A DNA stretch of 37,953 bases, from assembly GCA_964556545.1 (NCBI GenBank), contig CAZKWE010000003.1, positions 1-37,953 on the forward strand, written 5' to 3'. Positions 1 through 8,006 of the stretch are shown here, in pieces (position 1 is the stretch's first letter; each line of letters opens with the position of its first letter). The notes under the pieces were generated by a model. That model saw nothing but the letters and a program-made list of their open reading frames with translations. It ran no database searches and was not told where the DNA came from. This DNA comes from JALSKU01 sp964556545. Its GTDB lineage: Bacteria; Campylobacterota; Campylobacteria; Campylobacterales; JALSKU01. Made by a program: the position numbers and the translations under genes.

Positions 1-794
1 TTAAATCTATCTTGAAACTTTTGTAATATATCTATTAGAGTATGTCCTTCATATTTATTCCCCTCATATACTTCATAAGATAATGGATATCCCTCTAATG
101 TTGTAAATAAACCAAGTAATATTTGTGGACGATTAAGTTTACCCTCTTTAGAAAAACCTATCCTTCTTAAATCATCCTCGCTCTCACTTTCAAAGTGAAG
201 TGTTGTTACATCATAAAATGTTACTGTTATAGTATCATTCATTATTTTTTTTGTATGTTCAAATATACACTCTTCTACATTCCTTTTTAATTCTTCTTGA
301 TATAGTTTATCAAGAAATCTATATATCTTATCTTTTTCAATATCTTGTCTTTTAAAATATGATAGATAATTAATTAGTTCTAATTTGCTACCAGGATATA
401 GAAGTCTTGAGATAACCAAACTTTTAAATAAAAATATCTTTTCATCTTTTTTTCTAATATTTCTTATATGTTCAAATACTTTGTTACACTGTAATTGATT
501 AAACAATCTACCAAATACCAACTCATCACCTATTGGTATAAAATCTTGTGTAGTTAGATTTGAAAGTAAATCTTTTATTTGAGTTTGTTTATTTGTCTCT
601 TTTGAAATATAAAATAGATTTTGTTCTAACTCATCAATCCTATCAAGTGCTTTTTGATACAGAGCTTCAATCTCTTGTTCATCTTTACTGCTTCCTAAAC
701 TCTCAACTACTTTATATCCTCTATTTGATCTATCTACTATATGAATACTAACACTTCCACTGTTATTTTTCTTCTTTCTTACTCTCAATCCCAT
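1..794 (-). CDS. IS1634-like transposase, 3' end cut off by window edge
   Basis: Reading the minus strand from an ATG at 794 gives an open frame of about 264 codons that runs off the left edge, so only the N-terminal part is seen. It begins MGLRVRKKKNNSGSVSIHIV and later contains FYDVTTLHFES followed by DDLRRIGFSKEGKLNRPQIL. That block surrounds the first catalytic aspartate in IS1634-type DDE transposases of the IS4 superfamily. No stop interrupts the visible part, so the gene may be intact. The 795-1079 stretch upstream should hold one terminal inverted repeat, but without the other end I cannot place it. I see no gene in that stretch. The family call rests on recalled motif similarity. Confidence 0.8.
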   Translation of the reverse strand, partial: MGLRVRKKKNNSGSVSIHIVDRSNRGYKVVESLGSSKDEQEIEALYQKALDRIDELEQNLFYISKETNKQTQIKDLLSNLTTQDFIPIGDELVFGRLFNQLQCNKVFEHIRNIRKKDEKIFLFKSLVISRLLYPGSKLELINYLSYFKRQDIEKDKIYRFLDKLYQEELKRNVEECIFEHTKKIMNDTITVTFYDVTTLHFESESEDDLRRIGFSKEGKLNRPQILLGLFTTLEGYPLSYEVYEGNKYEGHTLIDILQKFQDRF

Positions 795-1079
795 ATCAAA
801 ATTGTATCAAATTTACTTCAAGGCACACAAATATAACTTTTAACACCTCTAAAACTACCTTTTTATGGGAAATCTATTTTTCTCTTGGAGATAATGCGAA
901 AGTCAGGAGGAGTTTGGAAATTGCGAACATTTCTTGACATTATCGGATTTTTAATTTTGATAAAATATTAATAAAATTTAGAAATAATAAAAAAATTACA
1001 GATAAAGATGGACTTTTAGTCTCATTGCAAGTTTAATCGATTTGATATTTTACCAAACTGGTTTTTTGGATTTATACAG

Positions 1080-1754
1080 TTAGTTTGACGCCACCTTCAA
1101 TGTGTAGCCAAGACCATATACGGTAGATATTATATCTTCATTTTCAGGATCAATATCTTTTATCTTTTTTCTTATATTTTTTATATGGCCATCAAGTGTT
1201 CTTTGATTGCTTCTTGGTGATAATATTTTATATAAATTATCCCTGTATATGATTTGGTTCGGATTTTGCACTATTATCTTCATTATCTCAAACTCTGTTT
1301 TGGTTAACTTTAAAAGTTTACCTTTATAATATATGGAGTTTTTATCAATCTTAAATACCGTATTTGATAAAAAAGTTTTTATATTTGTATTTTTTCCCAA
1401 ATGAACCCATATCCTGGCTTCCAACTCCACAGGATCAATGGGTTTTACAAGATAATCACTTGCACCGAATTTAAAAGCTTTTATCTTGGTTTGAGTATCT
1501 GAATATCCGCTGATAACAATAACGGGTATATTTAATTTTTCCGAATTTAAAAATCTTAGCACTTCATATCCCTCGTAATCAGGAAGATTTAAATCCAATA
1601 ATATTAAATTATATTTGTTAAATACAATTCTGGATACAGCATCGGTTATGGTAGTAAATATTTCTGTATCAAATCCTTTTTCAGACAAAAATTCCTGCAA
1701 AAATAATGCACTTTCTACATCATCTTCAATAAGTAATATTTTATTTTTTTCCAA
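1080..1754 (-). CDS. OmpR/PhoB-family response regulator
   Basis: DNA-binding two-component response regulator of about 224 residues. An N-terminal receiver carries the acidic pocket (IEDD), the phospho-acceptor Asp in LILLDLNLPD and the conserved Lys in YLVKPID. A C-terminal winged helix follows, with TKTEFEIMKIIVQNP and the closing STVYGLGYTLK typical of OmpR/PhoB. I prefer the TTG at 1754 because a GGAG sits eight bases before it. An ATG at 1784 would add ten residues (MKIMFFGVYT) behind a poorer ribosome site. No kinase follows it in the same direction. The kinase starting at 2741, in the divergent operon, is the nearest possible partner, but that pairing is inference. Confidence 0.88.
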   Translation of the reverse strand: MEKNKILLIEDDVESALFLQEFLSEKGFDTEIFTTITDAVSRIVFNKYNLILLDLNLPDYEGYEVLRFLNSEKLNIPVIVISGYSDTQTKIKAFKFGASDYLVKPIDPVELEARIWVHLGKNTNIKTFLSNTVFKIDKNSIYYKGKLLKLTKTEFEIMKIIVQNPNQIIYRDNLYKILSPRSNQRTLDGHIKNIRKKIKDIDPENEDIISTVYGLGYTLKVASN

Positions 1755-1811
1755 TGTGTAAACTCCAAAAAACATAATCTTCATATTTTACCCATATTTT
1801 TCTTATAATAA

Positions 1812-1846
1812 CATAGTATAATAAATTATTAAATAATTGTACTATG
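1812..1846 (+). promoter_or_regulatory. Promoter with 7-bp inverted repeat in the divergent intergenic region
   Basis: A TATAAT at 1817-1822 lies about 30 bases before the ATG at 1854 and is a good -10 element for the diguanylate cyclase operon. It sits just inside the left arm of an inverted repeat, CATAGTA (1812-1818) and TACTATG (1840-1846). The arms bracket the expected transcription start. A regulator bound there could block initiation, and the divergent OmpR-type regulator is the obvious candidate. That link is inference. Confidence 0.4.
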
Positions 1847-1853
1847 GTGAAAA

Positions 1854-2753
1854 ATGAATTTAAGTGATATAAGCATACTTTTTGTTGATGATGATACTGA
1901 TATGAGACAAAGTTTTGATTTTTTTATGAGAGACAATATAAAAGATTTGTATCTTGCTAAAGACGGAGTGGAAGGATTGGATTTGTTTTATGAATACAAG
2001 CCTGATATTGTCATAGCAGATGTTAATATGCCTGTTTTAAACGGGATAGAAATGTCTAAAATGATTAAAGAGGACAATCCCGATACTCCTATTATGATTA
2101 TATCCGCAAAAGAAGATGTAAATGTATTAAAAAAGGCTATTGAGATAAAAATTGATACCTTTATAACTAAACCCATTGTAGATACATCTTTAATATTGGA
2201 AAAATTAGAAAATTTTGCAAAAAAAATAAAAAACAACAACATTATACCATATACGAATAAAAAACTTTTAAAAATGGCTACAACAGATCAATTAACAGGT
2301 TTGTGCAACAGATACAAAATCAATGAAATTTTATCAAGTGAAAAAAACAGAAGCAATAGATTTGGTACATATTTTTCAATCATACTCATAGATATAGATA
2401 ATTTCAAAATGGTAAATGATACATATGGGCATATTGTAGGAGATAAGGTTCTTGTCGAATTTGCCAATATCGTTCAATCTGCTTCAAGAGTAACTGATAT
2501 AACCGGAAGATGGGGAGGAGAAGAATTCATTATCATCCTACCTCAAACTACCAAAACCGATGCCGCAATACTTGCAAAACATATAAAAGATAAAATCAAC
2601 TCTTTTACCTTTAGTACAAACAAAAAACAAAGTGCAAGTTTTGGTATAGCAGAATATCAACCAAATGAAAATATATTGGAAGTTATAAAAAAAGCAGATA
2701 CCGCACTGTATAAAGCAAAAAAATTGGGGAAAAACAGAATATGCATATCTTAA
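1854..2753 (+). CDS. Receiver-GGDEF diguanylate cyclase
   Basis: Response regulator of 299 residues whose output makes cyclic di-GMP from two GTP. Receiver at residues 1-120: acidic residues in FVDDDTDM, acceptor Asp in IVIADVNMP, Lys in FITKPIV. GGDEF domain at about 135-298, with DQLTGLCNR, the signature GGEEF in GRWGGEEFIIILP, and an intact RxxD inhibitory site (RVTD) five residues before it. It should therefore be active and product-inhibited. The last 13 bases overlap the next gene, a sensor kinase, which points to translational coupling and to that kinase as its phosphodonor. The ATG is preceded by a weak ribosome site (GGTGA). Confidence 0.93.
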   Translation: MNLSDISILFVDDDTDMRQSFDFFMRDNIKDLYLAKDGVEGLDLFYEYKPDIVIADVNMPVLNGIEMSKMIKEDNPDTPIMIISAKEDVNVLKKAIEIKIDTFITKPIVDTSLILEKLENFAKKIKNNNIIPYTNKKLLKMATTDQLTGLCNRYKINEILSSEKNRSNRFGTYFSIILIDIDNFKMVNDTYGHIVGDKVLVEFANIVQSASRVTDITGRWGGEEFIIILPQTTKTDAAILAKHIKDKINSFTFSTNKKQSASFGIAEYQPNENILEVIKKADTALYKAKKLGKNRICIS

Positions 2754-5161
2754 AAAACAGCTTTTTTATAATTTTTCTTAGCATATTGTGTATTTCAAAG
2801 TTAAGTGCAAATCCTACTTATAATTTTTTAAATCAAAAAGAAATTGATTATTTAAACAATAAAAAAGAGATAAAAGTTTATCTGAACAAAGATTGGGTGC
2901 CGGCAAACGAAAATGAACTTCCCCAAATTTATGATTTTTTAAAAGACTATATGAAACTTTATGAAAAAGTTTTAAAAAAAAGAATTATTTTTGTAAAAAA
3001 TATCAAGTGGAGTGAAAAAAGCGATATCATAAAAAAAGAAAATATAGATATTGTCTGTGCTCTTGGCAAAAATCCACACAGAAAAAAGTATTATACATAC
3101 AGTGATTTCAAAATTTTTAATATTTTTTATACATTCGCTATTCCTTTATATAAAAAAATTCCTACATTAAAAGAATTAAATCAAAAAAAAGAAGCGTTGG
3201 CAATAGTACAAGGATGCAATAAGATAAATTACATAAGAAAACAATATCCCGATATTAGACTTATCGAGTGTCTGTCAAATTTAGATGCTTTAAAATTTGT
3301 ATTACGAAAAAAAGCCGATTATGCATTGGGAAACTTTTTTGTATTTAAGTATCTAATAGAGAAAAATTTTCTCTCTGGCTTAAGAATAAAACTGCAAAAT
3401 AAAGATAAAAATATTATAAATACTCCTAAATTCTTGGCTTTCAGTAAAAAAAATAAAATCTTAAAAGATATTTTCAATAAAGCATACCTTCAAATAGACA
3501 AAGAAGAAATTTATCTTTTAAAATCCAAATGGCTTCCCACACCTTTGGCAAAAAAGATATTTTTAACAAAAGATGAAAAAAAATTTATAAAAAATCATAT
3601 TTTAAATATCAACACAACAGTTAGTTGGATACCTTTTAACTTCGAAGATAAGAAAGGAAATATCATAGGAATCGGAGTAGATTACTGGAAACTTATCGCA
3701 GGAAAAGTTCATTTAAAGTATAAATTTTTTAAGGCAAAAACTTTTTATGAAGTTTTAAATAATATAAAAATGAAAAAATATGATTTGAATATAGCTACAA
3801 GCAAAACAATTGACAAAGAGCCATTTGCCATTTTTACAAAAACATATGAAAAATTTCCTATCGCAATAGCAACAAAAAAAATAAGCAGTTTTATAACAAC
3901 CGGAGTTGATCTTGAGCATAAAAAAGTTGCTGTTGGAAAAAGTTACAGTACATATTTTTTGCTTAAAAACATGTATCCCAAAATTGACTTTATTCTTACA
4001 AAAAATACAAAAGAGGCATTGCAACTAGTTGAAGACGGTACGGCTTTCGGAGCAGTTGATATAGAGCCCTCTCTTAGATATCAAATTATTAAAAACAATT
4101 TTAATGATATTTTTATTACGGGTATAACGGGAGTTGATTTTAATTTACAGATAATGATTAGAAAAGATTATAAAATTTTGATTTCTATATTAAATAAATC
4201 CATAAACGCAATAAGCAATCAAGAAAGAATCTCAATATATAAAAAATGGATGGGAGTCAAAAAAGAGCAGATTGATTATATACTTATAGCTAAAATTACT
4301 TTTTTCTTCTTTTTGATTATTGTTATTTTATTATATTTTTTCATAAGACAAAAAAAGTTAAAAAAAGAGGTAGAAAATTTAAATACAACACTTGAAGTCA
4401 GAATTAAAAATGCAATAGAAAAAGAAAAGAAACACCAACTCATAATGCTCCAACAGTCTCGTCTTGCTCAAATGGGAGAAGCCATATCTATGATAGCCCA
4501 TCAGTGGAAACAACCGCTAAATACATTAGTGTTTTTAAACAGTACAATTATAGCAAAATACAAAAACAATACTCTTACGAAAGAGATAATGGAACAATTT
4601 GAAAAAAGATCTTCCAAAATTATCTTCCAAATGGCAAAAACCGTTGACAATTTTAGAAACTTTTTTAAACCAGAAAAAGAAAAAACAATTTTTTCTCTTA
4701 ATGATACCATATCCGAATCTATTGAAATATTACAGCCTATCTTGGATAAAAACAAAATAACCCTTATAATAAATCTTGATAATGATACAAAAATTTTAGG
4801 ATATAAAAATGAGTTCGGACAGGCAATAGTGAACATTATAAATAACTCCATAGATGCATTCATTCAAAGAGATATCAATAATAGAAAAATAATTATAAAA
4901 AAATATGAGACAGCAAATTTATCAACCATAATCATAAAGGATAATGCCGGGGGCATAAAAAATGATATTCTTCCTCATATATTTGAGCCGTATTTTACTA
5001 CAAAAGAGAGAAGCGGAGGTGATGGAGTAGGTCTTTATATGACAAAACTCATCATAGAAAAACATATGAACGGAAGTATAAATATAGAAAATATAGAAAA
5101 TGGAATAGAAATTAAAATCACATTAGGAGTAGTACAAAATGAGTGTAGTTCCGACAAATAA
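2741..5161 (+). CDS. BvgS-like sensor histidine kinase with two periplasmic binding domains
   Basis: Membrane sensor kinase of 806 residues. After a signal peptide (ending near LSANPTYN) come two solute-binding domains of the bacterial family 3 type, roughly residues 30-270 and 280-505. A single membrane helix follows at about 513-536 (ITFFFFLIIVILLYFF), then a short coiled coil. The kinase core has the H-box IAHQWKQPLN, N-box IVNIINNSIDAF, G1 DNAGGI, F-box HIFEPYFTTK and G2 GDGVGLYMTK, all intact. There is no receiver or HPt, unlike BvgS itself. It probably senses an amino-acid-like ligand by Venus-flytrap closure and phosphorylates the upstream receiver-GGDEF protein, whose gene it overlaps. 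Ligand unknown. Confidence 0.9.
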   Translation: MHILKNSFFIIFLSILCISKLSANPTYNFLNQKEIDYLNNKKEIKVYLNKDWVPANENELPQIYDFLKDYMKLYEKVLKKRIIFVKNIKWSEKSDIIKKENIDIVCALGKNPHRKKYYTYSDFKIFNIFYTFAIPLYKKIPTLKELNQKKEALAIVQGCNKINYIRKQYPDIRLIECLSNLDALKFVLRKKADYALGNFFVFKYLIEKNFLSGLRIKLQNKDKNIINTPKFLAFSKKNKILKDIFNKAYLQIDKEEIYLLKSKWLPTPLAKKIFLTKDEKKFIKNHILNINTTVSWIPFNFEDKKGNIIGIGVDYWKLIAGKVHLKYKFFKAKTFYEVLNNIKMKKYDLNIATSKTIDKEPFAIFTKTYEKFPIAIATKKISSFITTGVDLEHKKVAVGKSYSTYFLLKNMYPKIDFILTKNTKEALQLVEDGTAFGAVDIEPSLRYQIIKNNFNDIFITGITGVDFNLQIMIRKDYKILISILNKSINAISNQERISIYKKWMGVKKEQIDYILIAKITFFFFLIIVILLYFFIRQKKLKKEVENLNTTLEVRIKNAIEKEKKHQLIMLQQSRLAQMGEAISMIAHQWKQPLNTLVFLNSTIIAKYKNNTLTKEIMEQFEKRSSKIIFQMAKTVDNFRNFFKPEKEKTIFSLNDTISESIEILQPILDKNKITLIINLDNDTKILGYKNEFGQAIVNIINNSIDAFIQRDINNRKIIIKKYETANLSTIIIKDNAGGIKNDILPHIFEPYFTTKERSGGDGVGLYMTKLIIEKHMNGSINIENIENGIEIKITLGVVQNECSSDK

Positions 5162-5695
5162 AGAAATCAAATTAAATCCCAGAAAATACATATTGAGCAC
5201 AACTGATTTAAAAGGAAATATAACAAGAGTCAACGACTATTTTATTGAGATTTGCAAATATTCAAAAGAGGAACTCATAGGTGCACCTCATAGTATAGTA
5301 AGGCATCCGGATATGTCAAAAGCTATATTTTATCTTATGTGGCAATATATACAAAACGGAAAAAACATCACTGCTGTTGTCAAAAATATGGCAAAAAACG
5401 GTGATCATTACTGGGTTATACCGATTTTGAGATAAGAAGAGATCACAACGGTAACATAAACAGATATATGGCTTTCAGGCAGGCAGCTCCTAAAAAAATC
5501 ATAAAAACTATAGAGCCTTTGTACAAAAAACTTATAGAAATTGAAAAAGCTGACGGCATGGATGTTTCAGTAGAGTATTTATTGAACTATATAGATAAAC
5601 ATGGTACAGACTATAACGGTTATATAGAAAAACTTGAAAAAAGAAGTACCATTAGTTTGTATTTTTTAAATAAAGCTAAAAAGCTTTTTTCATAG
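5139..5695 (+). pseudogene. Small PAS-domain protein, disrupted by a one-base frameshift
   Basis: Frame one (5139-5435) encodes a PAS N-terminus with YFIEICKYSKEELIGAPHS, IVRHPDM and NGDHYWVIP, then stops. Another frame picks up the expected continuation at once: TDFEIRRDHNGNINRYMAF, then RQAAPKK, ending at 5695. The total is 557 nt, one short of a multiple of three, so a single missing base near 5422-5426 (GGTTATACCGA) explains it. Restored, it would be 185 residues, similar in size to the stand-alone PAS proteins of Campylobacterota such as the CetB type used in energy taxis. The start overlaps the kinase gene by 23 bases. The lesion is not in a homopolymer. It could be a real mutation or a consensus error. 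Confidence 0.8.
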
Positions 5696-6136
5696 TTCGA
5701 ACAATTCATTTTCATTAAAAATTTTTATCTTTTTTTTGATAAGCAAAGAAACTGTAACACCTTCGCCTTTTGTTAAAGTTTTACTAAAAGTACCGTCATA
5801 TATATAACTTTTACCGCAAGAGGGTGATTTTTCTTTCAAAAGAGCTTTTTTTATTCCATATTTTTCACAAAGCTGAAGAGTTTTTTTGGCTCCTTTTTTA
5901 AAATATAACGACACATCAATACCATTTATATTTTTTATTTTCAAAGGAGTGGCGGACACTATCTCCGAAGGAGGCCTTGGCACAGGCAAACCTCCTTCAA
6001 CTTCGGGACAAAACGGTATCAAATTATACTTTTTTTTCAGTTTATCTATATCTTTTATCTTGTTATTACTGCCGTTATATTTTACATTTTCACCATAAAG
6101 ACAAGCACTTATGAGTAATTTTTCTTTAACTGACAA
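5690..6136 (-). CDS. DUF523 family protein (YbbK-like)
   Basis: Small protein of 148 residues that matches DUF523. It opens with LLISACLYGENVKYNG and continues with LIPFCPEVEGGLPVPRPPSE and KSPSCGKSYIYDG. Conserved cysteines at the first CLYG, FCPEVEGG and SPSCG suggest metal or sulfur chemistry, but the function is not established. The start is a TTG overlapping the end of aspC by 11 bases, so it is the last gene of the tRNA-led operon. Its 3' end runs six bases into the convergent PAS gene, leaving no room for a separate terminator. Confidence 0.85.
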   Translation of the reverse strand: MSVKEKLLISACLYGENVKYNGSNNKIKDIDKLKKKYNLIPFCPEVEGGLPVPRPPSEIVSATPLKIKNINGIDVSLYFKKGAKKTLQLCEKYGIKKALLKEKSPSCGKSYIYDGTFSKTLTKGEGVTVSLLIKKKIKIFNENELFEL

Positions 6137-7283
6137 ACTCTTTTATCCTTTTTATCCCTTCGACAATACTTTTTTCATCTGTAGCAAAAGAAAATCTAAT
6201 ATAGCCTTCACTTCCGAAGCCTATCCCCGGAATTACGGCTACTCCTTTTTGTGCCAAAAGTTCTTTTGAAAATTTCATAGAATCATTACTTACATTTTTT
6301 ATGTTGATAAAAAGATAAAATGCCCCATCAGGTTTAACTACAGAAAGTCCGTCAATACCGTTTATAAGTTCAACAGCCAAATCTCTTCTTTTTTGAAACT
6401 CTTTTCTCATAAACTCTATCTCTTTATCGGCTCTTCCGTCAAGTCCTGCAATTGCTGCATGTTGGGTAATAGAATTGATATTTGATGCACTTTGACTTTG
6501 CAATTTTTTCATAGCATTTATAAGTTCATCATTAGGAGTGGCAAGATAACCAAATCTCCACCCTGTCATTGCCACAGATTTGCTAAGACCGTTTACCGTA
6601 ATAGTTCTTTTAAACATATCGTTATTGATACTGGCTACCGAGACAAACTCTTTGTCATATATCAATTTTTCATACATTTCATCCGAGCACACAAATATAT
6701 CGGTATCTTTTAAAACTTCAGCAATCTCTTTTAATTCTTCTTTTGAATATACTGAACCTGTCGGATTGGAAGGGGTGGTTAGTATCAGCATCTTTGTTCT
6801 TGGAGTAATTGCATCTCTTAATTGCTTTGCATTTATCTTAAATCCACTCTCATCATTTGTGTCTACAGTTATGGGAATACCTCCGCTATACCTGACAAGT
6901 TCCGGATAAGTAACCCAATATGGTGCAGGTATGATTACTTCATCTCCATGTTCTATAAGAGATTGAAACAGATTGAATAAAGAGTGTTTTGCACCATTGC
7001 TTGTTATAATATTTTGAGGCTTGTATACAAGTGAATTGTCTCTTTCGAGTTTTTTTGAAATTGCATCTAAAAGCTCGGGTATTCCGGCAACTGCGGTATA
7101 TTTGGTAAAACCGTTTTTTATAGCTTTTATAGCTTCTTCTTTGATAATTTCAGGAGTATCAAAGTCAGGTTCTCCGGCAGAAAAACTAAGTACATCTTTT
7201 CCCTGTGCCTTTAAATTTCTTGCTAATGTGCTTATAGCTATGGTCATAGACTCATTGAGCCTTTTTACTCTTTTTGTTAACAT
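6126..7283 (-). CDS. aspC: Aspartate aminotransferase (class I, PLP-dependent)
   Basis: Fold-type I aminotransferase of 385 residues. It moves an amino group between aspartate and 2-oxoglutarate, giving oxaloacetate and glutamate. Visible family marks: FSAGEPDFDTPE near residue 35, ITSNGAKHSLFNLF near 92, the TPSNPTGSVYS loop near 170, SDEMYEKLIYD near 200 with the Asp and Tyr that hold the cofactor, the PLP lysine at K235 in VNGLSKSVAMTGWRFGY, and the substrate Arg in GYIRFSFAT near the end. Its ribosome site (AAGGATAAAAA) overlaps the end of cysE. Some relatives also act on prephenate or other substrates, so substrate breadth is uncertain. Confidence 0.92.
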   Translation of the reverse strand: MLTKRVKRLNESMTIAISTLARNLKAQGKDVLSFSAGEPDFDTPEIIKEEAIKAIKNGFTKYTAVAGIPELLDAISKKLERDNSLVYKPQNIITSNGAKHSLFNLFQSLIEHGDEVIIPAPYWVTYPELVRYSGGIPITVDTNDESGFKINAKQLRDAITPRTKMLILTTPSNPTGSVYSKEELKEIAEVLKDTDIFVCSDEMYEKLIYDKEFVSVASINNDMFKRTITVNGLSKSVAMTGWRFGYLATPNDELINAMKKLQSQSASNINSITQHAAIAGLDGRADKEIEFMRKEFQKRRDLAVELINGIDGLSVVKPDGAFYLFINIKNVSNDSMKFSKELLAQKGVAVIPGIGFGSEGYIRFSFATDEKSIVEGIKRIKEFVS

Positions 7284-7286
7284 TTT

Positions 7287-8006
7287 TTATCCTTTTAAAG
7301 CTTTTATAAAAGCTTCATATATTTTTTCCAACTCTTTATCTTTTTCAATTATGATATCTTCATCATGCTTGGCCATTGCTTCTTCAATAATATTTAATCG
7401 TTTTATAATATAATCAAATAATTCCTTATTGATATCAGGAAGTTTATTGTGAGAATATTGTGACTTGTCTCTTCCTTTTTGCACAACTTTGGCAGGTATT
7501 CCTATAGCGGTTGACTCTGCAGGTACATCATGAATAACCACAGAATTTGCTCCTATCTTGGAATTTTTTCCTATGGTTATATCTCCAAGTACTTTGGCAC
7601 CTCCTCCTACAACAACTCCATCTTCCAAAGTAGGGTGCCTTTTTACACCTCTTTGCAAACTGACACCGCCCAAAGTTACCTGCTGATAGATAAGCACATC
7701 ATTTCCTATCCTGGTGGTTTCACCTATAACAACTCCCGTACCATGATCGATAAAAACTCTTCTTCCTATCCGACATCCCGGATGAATATCAATGCCAGTA
7801 AGAATTTGTGAAATTCCCATAATCATCCTACCTGCAATTTTCCAACCTTTTTTATAAAATATATTGGCGATTCTATAGTTGATCAGTGCCCAGACTCCGG
7901 GATAATTAAAAAATATTTCAAATTTTGAATTTATAGCAGGATCACAATGATAAGGCATCATAAAATCTTCTTTTATCTGTTTCCATAATGATTGTTTAGA
8001 GTACAT
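7287..8006 (-). CDS. cysE: Serine O-acetyltransferase
   Basis: Makes O-acetylserine from serine and acetyl-CoA, the first committed step of cysteine synthesis. The protein has 239 residues: a helical N-terminal part, then a left-handed beta helix from hexapeptide repeats (about 65-185). It shows the active-site strand FIDHGTGVVIGET, the family block VLIYQQVTLGGVS, RHPTLEDGVVVGGGAKVLG and VPAESTAIGIPAKVVQKG. A C-terminal tail of about 50 residues follows. It overlaps the end of speA by 11 bases and has a good ribosome site (AAGGAATACAA). A neighbouring cysK is not seen here. Confidence 0.94.
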   Translation of the reverse strand: MYSKQSLWKQIKEDFMMPYHCDPAINSKFEIFFNYPGVWALINYRIANIFYKKGWKIAGRMIMGISQILTGIDIHPGCRIGRRVFIDHGTGVVIGETTRIGNDVLIYQQVTLGGVSLQRGVKRHPTLEDGVVVGGGAKVLGDITIGKNSKIGANSVVIHDVPAESTAIGIPAKVVQKGRDKSQYSHNKLPDINKELFDYIIKRLNIIEEAMAKHDEDIIIEKDKELEKIYEAFIKALKG

